DNA of 64,000 nt from Clostridium sp. CAG:557 (GTDB taxonomy: Bacteria > Bacillota > Clostridia > Oscillospirales > Acutalibacteraceae). The notes under the pieces are model-generated. The model did no database searches. It was not told the DNA's origin and saw only the letters and a program-made list of their open reading frames with translations. Each line of letters starts with the position of its first letter. Positions within the stretch are counted from its first letter, which is position 1. This document shows positions 54,653 through 63,829 of this stretch, in pieces. The translations under genes and the position numbers were made by a program. The stretch spans positions 48,162 to 112,161 of the forward strand of contig FR883883.1 of the NCBI GenBank assembly GCA_000435275.1. Direction: 5' to 3'.

Positions 54653-55948
54653 TTAATACTCATTGAGAGGATTATAATCTACACCGTTATTTTTGGTTTG
54701 AAAATGTAAATGCGGGCCAGTAGAATATCCAGTGGTGCCGACTTCACCAATCTTTTCGCCTTTTTTCACTTTTTGGCCTTTAGAGGCATTAACAGCAGAT
54801 AAGTGCCCATAGATTGAGACTTTTCCGTTGCCATGTGCAATAATAACATAATTGCCGTACCCTCCACCGCAACCGCAGCTGCGCAACTTTCCGTAGTCGT
54901 GAGAGCATCCACTGAAAGACTTAATAACAATGCCGTCATCGACTGCAACGACATTTGTGCCGTAGACTTTCGGTCCCGCAATGTCTATTCCTTTATGATA
55001 TGTACTGCCACGTTTTTCATTATACTGTGATGATAATGTTCTACAACTGGGAACAGGCCAAATCCACTTTCCGGTTGAATTTGAAGAAGACTTTACACTT
55101 AATTTTTCTATATTAGTTGAGTTCTTTCCTTTTTTCAAAGCTTCTGCAGCGGCTTTTTTTCGAGCTTCTTCTTCTTTTCGTTGCCGTTCAGCTTCTTGAG
55201 CGAGATAAGCGTTAATTTCATTTTGAATTCGCTGATATTCTGCATCAGATTCATCAATTTCTGCTTGAACGACAGCTTGTTCACCTTCAAGTTGTTTTAA
55301 AATAGCTTCATTCTCTGCTAAAAGTTCCTGTAGCTGAGCTTCGGTTGTAGTTAAAGAAATTCTTTCGCTTTCGAGTTCGACTTCCTCATCATCGAGAGAT
55401 TTTTTCATATTTTCGAGAGATTTAATATCATCCTTCAAAGCATTTAAGAGACGATTATCGTGCTCGCTGACTTTGGTAATAATTTCGGCTTTGTCAATAA
55501 ACTCCTCAAAAGTTTTAGCGTTAAAAATTATGTCTATTAGATGAACTTCGCCAGCTTTATAAATAGCAACTAGCCTTTGTTTAAGAACTTCGGTATTTTC
55601 TTTTACAGCAATTTCTTTTGCTTCAATATCACATTTAATTTTAGAAATTTTGCTTTTAAGACATTCTATATTGCTGTTTAACTTAGATTTTTTATCCTTG
55701 GTAGCCAATATTTGACTATTTACGACGTCGTACTGTTGTCGTTTATCGCCAACTTTTTTTTGAGTTTCTTTCAGTGTTTTTTCAAGACTATTTTGTTTGG
55801 ATTTTAACCTAGCTTGTTTGGACTTGCTCTGGTGAATGTCAAAAGAAGAGGGGAGTGCATCGACTTTAGGTTTAAGGTTAGAAGAATAATTGCTGGCAAA
55901 GAAAAAACTTAAACAAATCAGTAAAGACAGAAGTTTCTTACCAACCAA
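54653..55948 (-). CDS. Secreted coiled-coil M23 peptidoglycan hydrolase (CwlO/PcsB/EnvC-like)
   Basis: 431 residues, TTG start with GGAGG 8 bases upstream. Signal peptide (LLSLLICLSFFFASNYSS), a long coiled coil (~50-270) rich in K/E/Q, then an M23 domain with Zn ligands in YHKGIDIAGP and HLHF, catalytic His in IYGHLS. It overlaps ftsX by 11 bases. FtsX gates such hydrolases in other bacteria (CwlO, PcsB, EnvC), so this is almost certainly the FtsEX-activated cell-wall opener. Confidence 0.92.
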   Translation of the reverse strand: MVGKKLLSLLICLSFFFASNYSSNLKPKVDALPSSFDIHQSKSKQARLKSKQNSLEKTLKETQKKVGDKRQQYDVVNSQILATKDKKSKLNSNIECLKSKISKIKCDIEAKEIAVKENTEVLKQRLVAIYKAGEVHLIDIIFNAKTFEEFIDKAEIITKVSEHDNRLLNALKDDIKSLENMKKSLDDEEVELESERISLTTTEAQLQELLAENEAILKQLEGEQAVVQAEIDESDAEYQRIQNEINAYLAQEAERQRKEEEARKKAAAEALKKGKNSTNIEKLSVKSSSNSTGKWIWPVPSCRTLSSQYNEKRGSTYHKGIDIAGPKVYGTNVVAVDDGIVIKSFSGCSHDYGKLRSCGCGGGYGNYVIIAHGNGKVSIYGHLSAVNASKGQKVKKGEKIGEVGTTGYSTGPHLHFQTKNNGVDYNPLNEY

Positions 55949-56837
55949 GAATTTCTCCTCCTTCTTTTTTTAGATATTTGCTTATCGAAATAAGTCCGCC
56001 AATCAGACCAAACGCCACACCAGCTGCGATAAAAGCCAAAAAGATTGGCAAAGAAACGCTGCTAAATGGAATATGCGAAAACGGAATCATCTTATTTATG
56101 TAGCCAATTAAAACATCGTACAAGAGCTTAAGCATGGTGGCGGAAATAATTGCCGAAATAATTCCGATAATGATACCTTCAACTATAAAAGGAATCCGAA
56201 CAAACCAATCGGTGGCGCCAACAGATTTCATTATGCTGATTTCAAAACGGCGGCTGTACATTGTAAGCCTGATGGTGTTAGACAGGATAAAAAGTGACAC
56301 AAGACCCAACACTACCACGATGAAGACACCACTTATCGATACTAGTTTATCAAATTTTGTTAATTTTTCAAAAAGCTCACTTCGATTCACAACACTATCA
56401 ATACCATCGATTTTTTTGATTTGATCAACGGTATCGTTATATTTAGAAATATCGCTCAAAGTGACGTGAAAAGCATGCGGAAATGGATTATTATCTTTAA
56501 TTCCGTCAAAAATTGAGCCTAGTTCATCTTTAAATTTCTCAACAGCTTCCTCTTTTGAATAAAAATTGCAGTTAGAAATATTGGGTAACACACGGATTTT
56601 TTCACCAATTTCTAAAGCGGCCTCAGTTTCGACATCATCATTTAAATAGACGGTAATGCTGTTTTGCGATTCGATAGATTTTAGCGCATTGCTTATGTTC
56701 ATAGAAAACAGAGCAGCAGCACCGGTCAGCAACAAACAAAGCACCAAAACGCCAATGGAAGCCATAGACATCATCCAGTTTTTCCAAACGTTTTTAAAAC
56801 CTTCCGACAACAAATATTTTAAAGAACTAACCCTCAT
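55938..56837 (-). CDS. ftsX: Cell division protein FtsX
   Basis: 299 residues, four membrane helices and one extracellular loop (ECL1) of about 100 residues after the first helix (FSMNISNALKSIESQNSITVYLNDD). RLTMYSRRFEISIMKSVGAT marks the family. Couples FtsE ATP use to the hydrolase encoded next. GGAGGTG precedes the ATG. Overlaps ftsE by 11 bases. Confidence 0.95.
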   Translation of the reverse strand: MRVSSLKYLLSEGFKNVWKNWMMSMASIGVLVLCLLLTGAAALFSMNISNALKSIESQNSITVYLNDDVETEAALEIGEKIRVLPNISNCNFYSKEEAVEKFKDELGSIFDGIKDNNPFPHAFHVTLSDISKYNDTVDQIKKIDGIDSVVNRSELFEKLTKFDKLVSISGVFIVVVLGLVSLFILSNTIRLTMYSRRFEISIMKSVGATDWFVRIPFIVEGIIIGIISAIISATMLKLLYDVLIGYINKMIPFSHIPFSSVSLPIFLAFIAAGVAFGLIGGLISISKYLKKEGGEILGW

Positions 56838-57513
56838 AATGCACCTCCGGATTTTCGCTGTCAGACATGATATTACCGCTGTTTATCTCGATAACTCTCT
56901 TGCCAAAATGCTGAACCAAATCGTGCTCATGAGTAACCATCAAAATTGTAGTGCCGCGCTTATTTATTTCAGTCAACAGCTCTACGATTTCGTAAGACAT
57001 TTCCGGGTCGATGTTTCCAGTGGGTTCGTCCGCAATGATGATAGACGGATTATTAACTAGTGCTCTAGCCAAACTGACGCGCTGTTGTTCTCCACCAGAG
57101 AGTTCTGCAGGGCGGCGATTAGCCTTGTCTTGCAAGTCTACCAAATTCAAAATGTAAGGAACTCTCTTTTTAACATCACGTTCAGAAGCTCCGGTAACGC
57201 GCATAGCGAATGCCACGTTATCAAAAACAGTCATTTTATCAATTAACCGGAAATCCTGAAAAACTATACCCATTTTTCTGCGAATGTAGGGGACTTCTTT
57301 TTTAGTAATCTGCGAAATATTTATTCCATCAAGGTATATGGTGCCCTCAGAAGGGAGTTCCTCATGCATTATGAGTTTTAAGAATGTACTCTTGCCCGAG
57401 CCTGAAGAACCAACTATAAACACAAATTCGCCTTTTTTAATGTGCAAATTTATATTTTTAAGAGCACTCGTACCATTAGCGTAAACTTTTGATACATTCT
57501 TGAACTCTATCAT
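56827..57513 (-). CDS. ftsE: Cell division ATP-binding protein FtsE
   Basis: 228-residue ABC ATPase. Walker A GSSGSGKSTF, Q-loop FQDFRLIDKMTVFDNV, signature LSGGEQQRVSLARAL, Walker B IIADEPTGNIDP, H-loop MVTHEHD. The FQDFRLI Q-loop is typical of FtsE. First gene of the ftsE-ftsX-M23 operon. Confidence 0.96.
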   Translation of the reverse strand: MIEFKNVSKVYANGTSALKNINLHIKKGEFVFIVGSSGSGKSTFLKLIMHEELPSEGTIYLDGINISQITKKEVPYIRRKMGIVFQDFRLIDKMTVFDNVAFAMRVTGASERDVKKRVPYILNLVDLQDKANRRPAELSGGEQQRVSLARALVNNPSIIIADEPTGNIDPEMSYEIVELLTEINKRGTTILMVTHEHDLVQHFGKRVIEINSGNIMSDSENPEVHYEG

Positions 57514-57552
57514 GGTTTTTACTCCTTTATATTTTTGATTAACTCTTATTTA

Positions 57553-58638
57553 TTAATATTTAACCGGGTTTGAAGACAGATACTTTTTAACCATCAAAGC
57601 CACTTTAAATACGATAGCGTCTTCGAATTCGCGCAAATCTAAACCGGTTAACTTTTTGATTTTTTCCAAGCGATATACTAAAGTGTTTCTGTGAACAAAT
57701 AATTTACGAGAAGTTTCCGAAACGTTCAGATTATTTTCAAAGAAACGTTGAATAGTAAATAAAGTTTCCTGATCGAGACTGTCAATAGATCCGCGTTTAA
57801 AGACTTCATTTAAGAACATTTCGCACAAAGTTGTAGGTAATTGATAAACGAGACGGGCAATTCCTAAATTATCATAACTTACGATAACTTTTTCTGTATC
57901 GAAAACCTTGCCGACTTCGATTGCGATTTGAGATTCTTTAAAAGAAGAAGCTAGACCTTTAATATTAGATACAGTAGTGCCGATTCCAACAGAGCAATGA
58001 ATATAAAATTCGCTGGTGAGGGTGTCCACAATAGACTGAGCGAGTTGCTCAAGGTCTTCGCGTTCGATGCCTTCTTTAACTTCTTTTATAACAGCAATGT
58101 CGCTCTCATTTACGCTGATAATAAAGTCTTTATTTTTGTCTGGGAACAAACTTTGAAGAACATCATAAGCAGAAACATCAGATTTTGAGTGAATTTTAAC
58201 CAACATACAAACGCGAGTAGCTTCAACATTAAAATGAAGTTCACGAGCTTTAAGGTAAATATCACCAGGCAAAATGTTGTCAAGAATAACATTTTTAATA
58301 AAGTTTCCACGGTCATATTTCTCATCGTAAAATTGTTTAATATTACCAAATGATATGGACAAAATTGAAACATAACGTTGTGCAGCTTCATCGTCACCTT
58401 TTACAAAAACAGCATACTCAGCAGAGGTTTTGCTTTCGAGTGATTTATAAGTATAACCATTGATAATGAAAGTAGAAGCCGGTTTAAAAAAGTCTGCCGT
58501 GATATTTCCTCTAACTTCGCCAATCTTATCGAGGTCGCTGCAGGCAACAACTACTGAAGATTCGTCAATAACTCCGATAGTTCTGCCGATAGCATCGTGC
58601 ATTTGGTGAACAATACCTTGAAATAATCTGTTAGACAT
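57553..58638 (-). CDS. CdaR-like sugar-diacid/PucR family regulator
   Basis: 361 residues. N-terminal CdaR sensor (HQMHDAIGRTIGVIDESSVVVACSD), a GGDEF-like central part, and C-terminal PucR HTH_30 (FENNLNVSETSRKLFVHRNTLVYRLEKI, shown in part). 39 bases upstream of ftsE in the same direction, but no functional link is known. Ligand unknown. Confidence 0.85.
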   Translation of the reverse strand: MSNRLFQGIVHQMHDAIGRTIGVIDESSVVVACSDLDKIGEVRGNITADFFKPASTFIINGYTYKSLESKTSAEYAVFVKGDDEAAQRYVSILSISFGNIKQFYDEKYDRGNFIKNVILDNILPGDIYLKARELHFNVEATRVCMLVKIHSKSDVSAYDVLQSLFPDKNKDFIISVNESDIAVIKEVKEGIEREDLEQLAQSIVDTLTSEFYIHCSVGIGTTVSNIKGLASSFKESQIAIEVGKVFDTEKVIVSYDNLGIARLVYQLPTTLCEMFLNEVFKRGSIDSLDQETLFTIQRFFENNLNVSETSRKLFVHRNTLVYRLEKIKKLTGLDLREFEDAIVFKVALMVKKYLSSNPVKY

Positions 58639-58988
58639 AAAAAAACTCCTTACTGTTTAGAATTTTAATGTTTACTTAAATGGTATTTTTACAAATAGTT
58701 TAATAATAAAAATAAACATAACTATATTTTACATAAATATTGAGGATATTGCAACTATTTTATCGAAAAAATTTGTTGATTTTATAGAGACATAGAATAT
58801 TTTTTTACAAAATAAATTTTGAACTCAAATTTTTGCTATGAAATACATATTTATTTAACTGTAATTCTGCAAATAAATAGTTGAAATAGACAAAACAATT
58901 TATACAAATAATTTCAAAAAAATTTTAAAAGCAACGACAATTTTTTCATACAAATACAAAAAATTAGTTGTTGCTCTCAAATTATTTT
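58639..58988. other. AT-rich interval with one terminator
   Basis: Only one structure is supported: the minus-strand terminator of the sugar ABC ATPase at 58930-58975 (own entry). The rest is poly-A/T rich with no reading frame of note. Confidence 0.6.
58930..58975 (-). terminator. Terminator of the sugar ABC ATPase gene
   Basis: AGCAACGAC and GTTGTTGCT pair over 9 bp with one G-T; the minus-strand side continues TTTAAAATTTTTTT. Confidence 0.7.
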
Positions 58989-60101
58989 TTAATTTATTAT
59001 GGTTTTGCCGGAATTTTTATCAAAAATGTGAATTTTAGACACATCAATGTAAACATCCAAAGAGTCACCAGATTTAGTTGTTGTGTCAGATTTTACTCTA
59101 GCAATAATCGAGTTCTTATTTACGGTTAGGTATAAATAAGTTTCTGCCCCCATGAGTTCGGTTAATTCCACTTCAGCTTTAAATTTGCCAAGGCATTTAT
59201 TAGCGGGTCGGCTTTCGTCAGTATAAAGTGCCTCTGGCCGAATTCCCATGGTAACGGGTTGATTTAAATAATTTTCTAAGATATTATTTACGTTTTTTTC
59301 ATCCGGCAGCTCTATTTTAACGTCTTCAAAAGTCAAAATAAACTTATTTTTCTCTTTAATTAATGTGGTATCGATAAAATTCATAGGCGGAGTTCCGATG
59401 AATCCAGCAACAAAGTCATTACAAGGTTTTTCATACAAGTTTTGAGGAGTATCGATTTGCTGAATATTTCCATCCTTCATGACAACAATTCTGTCGCCCA
59501 TAGTCATAGCTTCGGTTTGGTCGTGCGTTACATATATAAATGTTGTTTTTAATCTTTGATGTAATTTTGAGATTTCTGTACGCATTTGAGTGCGAAGCTT
59601 TGCATCAAGATTTGATAATGGTTCGTCCAAAAGAAACACTTTTGGATTTCTAACGATAGCACGTCCTAAAGCAACTCGTTGACGTTGGCCGCCGGATAAA
59701 GCTTTTGGTTTTCTATCAAGCAAATGAGAGATTCCTAAAATCTCAGCAGCTTCATTTACGCGCCTTTTTATTTCTTCTTTAGAGATTTTTCTAAGTTTTA
59801 ATCCAAATGCCATATTATCAAATACCGACATATGAGGGTAAAGAGCGTAATTTTGAAAAACCATTGCAATATCTCTGTCTTTTGGAGGAACGTTGTTTGA
59901 AAGTTTGTCGCCAATGAACAACTCTCCACTACTAATTTCTTCCAGGCCGGCTATCATACGCAAAGTTGTGGATTTTCCACATCCAGATGGCCCAACAAAT
60001 ATTATAAATTCGGTGTCACCGACTTCTAAATTAAAATTATTAACAGCTTCCACATTATCATCGTAAGTTTTACATACGTTTTTTAATGTTACTTTAGCCA
60101 T
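58989..60101 (-). CDS. Multi-sugar ABC transporter ATPase (UgpC/MsmK/MalK type)
   Basis: 370 residues. Walker A GPSGCGKSTTLRMIA, LSGGQRQRVALGRAI, Walker B VFLLDEPLSNLDAKLR, FIYVTHDQTEAMTMGDR; C-terminal TOBE regulatory domain (GIRPEALY). Stands alone with no permease or binding protein, so it probably energises several sugar importers in trans, as MsmX does in Bacillus. Confidence 0.92.
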   Translation of the reverse strand: MAKVTLKNVCKTYDDNVEAVNNFNLEVGDTEFIIFVGPSGCGKSTTLRMIAGLEEISSGELFIGDKLSNNVPPKDRDIAMVFQNYALYPHMSVFDNMAFGLKLRKISKEEIKRRVNEAAEILGISHLLDRKPKALSGGQRQRVALGRAIVRNPKVFLLDEPLSNLDAKLRTQMRTEISKLHQRLKTTFIYVTHDQTEAMTMGDRIVVMKDGNIQQIDTPQNLYEKPCNDFVAGFIGTPPMNFIDTTLIKEKNKFILTFEDVKIELPDEKNVNNILENYLNQPVTMGIRPEALYTDESRPANKCLGKFKAEVELTELMGAETYLYLTVNKNSIIARVKSDTTTKSGDSLDVYIDVSKIHIFDKNSGKTIIN

Positions 60102-60266
60102 AATTATCCTCCAACTATAAAAGTACTGATGTAATTTTTCACTTTTCTTAAAAAACTCATAATATTTATAATAGCAGATTTTGTAGAAAATTAAAATACA
60201 TTTTTAAATAAATTTTTTTAATATAGTTTGTATAAATGGCTTTTGTTTTATAGTTGAAGAAAAAGT

Positions 60267-60761
60267 TTAAGCGTTGATTTTGTCAGGATTGCAAAAGCCG
60301 TGAATAAAGCCGTTTAATAATACAGAAGAAACGTCACCACCGATTACTTTATCATTAAGTACTAAGACATTTGCACGTACACCTTGAGCGGCATCTTTGT
60401 AATTTAACACTTGATAAGTGTAGCGTGTGCAAGTTTTTTCTTTATATTTAGATAAATCTAACCCTTGTTCACGCTGAATATCATTGTATTTTTCGTATGT
60501 AGAATTAAATTCTGATGGAATTGTTACGGTTGTAATTTCTATGGGCTCATTAGAAACCGTCCAACCAAATTGCGATAAAAATTCAATTCGGCCTTCATTA
60601 TCCTTTACACACAGATTATATTTGCCAATAGGACATACAGCCTCTTTGTCGCTAGCATTTAACGTGGCAAAAAAAATTCCCAAAATGATTATCAATGCAA
60701 TTATTAAGCCAAGGTGCATTACAAGTTTTCGTTTTGAAGTTTTTATTGAAAATATGAACAT
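60267..60761 (-). CDS. DUF4830-like membrane-anchored protein
   Basis: 164 residues from the ATG with GGGAGG 8 bases upstream. One N-terminal membrane helix (LVMHLGLIIALIIILGIFFATL), then an extracytoplasmic part including GRIEFLSQFGWTVSNEPIEI and TVTIPSEFNSTYEKYNDIQ, resembling DUF4830 of clostridia. Function unknown. An ABC ATPase lies downstream. Confidence 0.7.
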   Translation of the reverse strand: MFIFSIKTSKRKLVMHLGLIIALIIILGIFFATLNASDKEAVCPIGKYNLCVKDNEGRIEFLSQFGWTVSNEPIEITTVTIPSEFNSTYEKYNDIQREQGLDLSKYKEKTCTRYTYQVLNYKDAAQGVRANVLVLNDKVIGGDVSSVLLNGFIHGFCNPDKINA

Positions 60762-61285
60762 ATGTACAGCCTCCCTATGTATTTTATATGCCATAAGGAG
60801 GGATAAAATGTATTTTTTATCGGTTTTTTATTTACTTAAAATGTTTACAAAAAAATAAGTGCTCATAAAAGAGCACTTACACTAAAGAAAAGGAATTTAT
60901 GAGAATGAAAAAGGTAAAATCAATCTCGAGTATCAATATATCATATTTATTTTAATTTGTAAAGGCTTTTTTAGAAAAATATTAAAAATATGTATCAAAA
61001 TAATTTGAAAAATGACAAATAAATGCATTTAATTACATTAACGTCGGGGCCGAGAAGTTCTAAGCTTGATATACATAGAAAATGTTTTTTAGGTTCTCAT
61101 TGCAAGATAACTGTAACTTTTTTTCAAAAAATATTACAGCTTTATTGCAAAACAGAAGAGCTTAATAATTTTTCTAATAAAGAATAAGTTTGAATTAAAA
61201 TATATAAAATTTTTGCTAAAAATAAAAAATACCTTTACGATAATGTGATTTCGCGATAAAATGGATGTGAATAGGAGGGATTTTT
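60762..61285. other. Noncoding interval with a minus-strand terminator-like hairpin
   Basis: At 60858-60880 AAGTGCTC and GAGCACTT form an 8-bp stem; on the minus strand it is followed by TATTTTTTT, as in an intrinsic terminator. No minus-strand gene lies between this point and nth, so a short RNA transcribed leftward from about 61000 is possible. A tiny frame (MRMKKVKSISSINISYLF, 60899-60955, AAAGGA upstream) is unlikely to be real. The rest is AT-rich. Confidence 0.4.
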
Positions 61286-61921
61286 TTGACAAATAAAAGA
61301 TTAGCTAAACTGGCAGTTTTGGCACTAAAACTGGAATATCCATTGGCAGAGTGTTCGCTACAATATGTAGATCCATTACAGTTATTGATTGCAACGAGAT
61401 TGGCGGCCCAGTGCACAGATTCAAGAGTTAATTTGGTCACGCCGGCATTATTTGAAAAGTTTAAAACGGTTTATGACTTTGCAAAGGCAACTCCCGAAGA
61501 AATCGAGCCCTTTATAAAATCATGTGGATTTTATCACACAAAATCGAAGGATATTGTAAATATGTGCAAAATGTTGATAGATAACTTTAATGGTGTTGTG
61601 CCGGATTCCATTGATGAGCTCGTGAAACTACCAGGGGTTGGGAGGAAAACTGCTAATTTAATTGTTGGAGATATCTTTGGAAAGCCAGCCGTAGTAGTTG
61701 ATACTCATTGTATGAGAATTACTCGCAGATTAGGGTTTCATGATTTAAAAAATCCAGAAAAAATAGAGAAGATTTTACGAGAAGTTCTCCCACCTGAAGA
61801 ATCTAATAATTTTTGTCACAGACTGGTTTTGCATGGCCGAGCTGTTTGCAAAGCGATAAATCCTCAATGTGGTCGGTGCGGCATGAATTCATTTTGCAAA
61901 TTTGTATTAGACAATGATTAA
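61286..61921 (+). CDS. nth: Endonuclease III
   Basis: 211 residues, TTG start with AGGAGGG upstream. HhH-GPD: LPGVGRKTANLIVGDIFG with catalytic Lys, VDTHCMRITRRLG with catalytic Asp. C-terminal [4Fe-4S] motif CKAINPQCGRCGMNSFC (C-x6-C-x2-C-x5-C). Removes oxidised pyrimidines. Convergent with the deacetylase gene. Confidence 0.95.
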   Translation: MTNKRLAKLAVLALKLEYPLAECSLQYVDPLQLLIATRLAAQCTDSRVNLVTPALFEKFKTVYDFAKATPEEIEPFIKSCGFYHTKSKDIVNMCKMLIDNFNGVVPDSIDELVKLPGVGRKTANLIVGDIFGKPAVVVDTHCMRITRRLGFHDLKNPEKIEKILREVLPPEESNNFCHRLVLHGRAVCKAINPQCGRCGMNSFCKFVLDND

Positions 61922-61959
61922 ATTACTAGAAATTTAGGACGGTTATTGTTGACTTATTA

Positions 61960-62048
61960 GAAAATTTTTAGCTCGTTGCGGGGCATCTCAATTTTAATTT
62001 TTAAATTAAAATTGAGATGCCCCGCTCTGCAGTTTGCTAAAAATTTTC
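61960..62048. other. Two-stem palindrome between nth and the deacetylase gene
   Basis: Outer stem 61960-61972 with 62036-62048 (13 bp perfect). Inside, 61978-62000 pairs with 62003-62025, 23 bp perfect around a TT loop. Junction gaps of 5 and 10 bases. A much longer perfect stem than a terminator needs. The right end overlaps the deacetylase stop codon. Confidence 0.8.
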
Positions 62049-63051
62049 ATTTATATGGTTTTACAAGTGAGTATGGGGCTGGGTCGATATTATTAGAGAG
62101 TTTATCAAAAGTAAATCCTTGACTTTTTAAGCCATCGATAATATGTGGCAACGCTTCAACTGTTGTGACTTTAGGTTTTGCGTCGTGCATTAAAACGACG
62201 CCGTGATTGCAATTTTTTGAAAAATTAAGTACGTTGTTTATACACTTTTGAGTTGGAGTAGGTGTACGACTGACAGCATCTCCAACTGACAAATTCCAAT
62301 CAAAATAATCAAATCCACGACGGGTCATCTCTGTGGTAAGTTCTTTATAATTGTTTTTATTAAAGCTATTTTTTGAACCTCCTGGAAAACGAAATATTGT
62401 TGGTTTAATTCCGGTAGCATCGTGAATAAGGCTATAAATTTTATTAAAGTCATCTAGAAACGCATTTACACTAGAGTAGATTTGTCTAAACTCATGCGTG
62501 TAAGTGTGGATGCCGATAGCATGCCCTTCATCAACGATCTGTTTCATTAAGGCTCGTCCAGCTGAGGAAGTATTGCCTGTTACGAAAAATGTTGCTTTTA
62601 TACCTTTTTCACGCAGAATTTCTAATATTTCAGATGTTCGTTCAGACGGACCGTCATCAAAAGTTAGAAAAATAGTTTTTTCTGGAATAATTTGCGATTC
62701 AGGACGAGTACAGTATAAATGTGGATATAATTTTGTGTAGTCTTCATTTATTTGTTGAGACTTGATTGTTTCATCTTTATTTGACTTTGCTGGGCAGTTA
62801 CTTTCTGCATTTGGTGAATTTTTTTCTGGCTGATTAGAACTTTTTTCGTCGGTAACAGTTTCTTTTTGTGTTTCGGTTGATGTAAGTGTGTCGCAAACGT
62901 TAATAGCGGTGTTTGGGTTCTCGTTGTTTGAGTTAATGCAATTTGCTGTGGCCCAAAATGCACAACTTATAGCCATGACTGTGACGATAGAGGAAAGAAT
63001 TATAATACGAGTACGCCTATTTGTGCTGAATTTATTGTTAAAATTTAACAC
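62047..63051 (-). CDS. Secreted or membrane-anchored polysaccharide deacetylase
   Basis: 334 residues. N-terminal membrane helix or signal anchor (IIILSSIVTVMAISCAFWATANC), a low-complexity linker rich in N/T/E/S, then a NodB domain: TFDDGP, HTYTH zinc motif (GIHTYTHEF), RFPGG, LMHD. Removes acetyl groups from peptidoglycan or another N-acetylated glycan. Similar proteins in spore formers act on vegetative or cortex peptidoglycan. Confidence 0.9.
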   Translation of the reverse strand: MLNFNNKFSTNRRTRIIILSSIVTVMAISCAFWATANCINSNNENPNTAINVCDTLTSTETQKETVTDEKSSNQPEKNSPNAESNCPAKSNKDETIKSQQINEDYTKLYPHLYCTRPESQIIPEKTIFLTFDDGPSERTSEILEILREKGIKATFFVTGNTSSAGRALMKQIVDEGHAIGIHTYTHEFRQIYSSVNAFLDDFNKIYSLIHDATGIKPTIFRFPGGSKNSFNKNNYKELTTEMTRRGFDYFDWNLSVGDAVSRTPTPTQKCINNVLNFSKNCNHGVVLMHDAKPKVTTVEALPHIIDGLKSQGFTFDKLSNNIDPAPYSLVKPYK

Positions 63052-63238
63052 TTTAAAAGCCCCCTTTCTTTAAAATTCTGCTATGCTTTAACTAAATTAT
63101 ACATCAATAACATTATTGTTTCAATACTTAATGAGGTTAAATTTTTGTAGTTTTTATTTTCAAATTTTTAATTAGTAGTTAATTTGATATAATTTTTTTG
63201 CCGATGATTGATAAAAATTGCTAAAAGTAAAAAATATA

Positions 63239-63267
63239 TTGATATTTTGAAAGAAATTATGTTAAAA
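63239..63267 (+). promoter_or_regulatory. Possible promoter of the second double-glycine peptide gene
   Basis: TTGATA at 63239-63244, 17-base spacer, TTAAAA at 63262-63267. The -10 is weak. Confidence 0.4.
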
Positions 63268-63320
63268 TTAAATATCTAAAACTGGTTTAGTGAAGCAAAA
63301 AATAGAGAGGAAGAATAAAA

Positions 63321-63437
63321 ATGGCAAATGAAAAAGATTTGAATAAAGTGAACACGAAGGAAAAACAAGTTGTGGCAGGCGGATTAGTTTACGAATTTAT
63401 AAAAGATGGAAAACATTGTTATTTATGTAGATTCTAA
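63321..63437 (+). CDS. Second small peptide with double-glycine leader
   Basis: 38 residues, GAGAGGAA upstream. Leader MANEKDLNKVNTKEKQVVAGG is a GG-type leader; the core is LVYEFIKDGKHCYLCRF with C-x2-C. The next frame (+1) from 63406 continues in a way that would extend the core smoothly, so this may be the 5' part of a longer gene split by a frameshift at 63405-63413. See the next entry. No processing genes nearby. Confidence 0.55.
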   Translation: MANEKDLNKVNTKEKQVVAGGLVYEFIKDGKHCYLCRF

Positions 63438-63618
63438 AAATGGGCAAGGCGTTAAGCTTTTTTATGACAAAGATGAAGCGATGAAATACTCTATTGCGCA
63501 AGGATATGAAGACAACTTTGTGATGTTTTGCAAAAATGAAGACTCAGCAATAACGAATATTGCTGCTGATAATGTGTGTGATCTATTCATGAAAAGTTTT
63601 GAAGAAAACAATTATTGA
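63406..63618 (+). CDS. Possible downstream part of the same peptide gene, or a separate small protein
   Basis: 70 residues in the +1 frame relative to 63321, overlapping it by 32 bases. No convincing ribosome site. Content (NIVIYVDSKNGQGVKLFYDKDEAMKYS, shown in part: IYVDSKNGQGVKLFYDK, then DEAMKYSIAQGYEDNF) reads as the natural continuation of the core of the 63321 peptide if one A in the AAAA run at 63410-63413 is dropped. Alternatives: programmed frameshift, sequencing error, or a degenerate gene. Confidence 0.45.
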   Translation: MENIVIYVDSKNGQGVKLFYDKDEAMKYSIAQGYEDNFVMFCKNEDSAITNIAADNVCDLFMKSFEENNY

Positions 63619-63701
63619 AAATGGAATATGATTACTACTGAGCATTCAAACGGAAAGGTTTGGGTACTCAGATTTTTTGAAAAAATTTTTTGAAAAAAGT
63701 G

Positions 63702-63729
63702 TTGACAAGAAGAAACGTGGTATGATAAT
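63702..63729 (+). promoter_or_regulatory. rRNA operon promoter P1
   Basis: TTGACA at 63702-63707, 16-base spacer, GATAAT at 63724-63729. The preceding TTTTTGAAAAAAGTG block recurs at P2 and is likely an UP element. Confidence 0.75.
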
Positions 63730-63829
63730 ATAGAAAAGCTGTTGAAAAAAGCCCTCGAAAATGCAGCAGATATGCAGGATTTGGTAAAAAAGAGGGCAAA
63801 AAAATATTTAAAAATTTTTGAAAAAAGTG

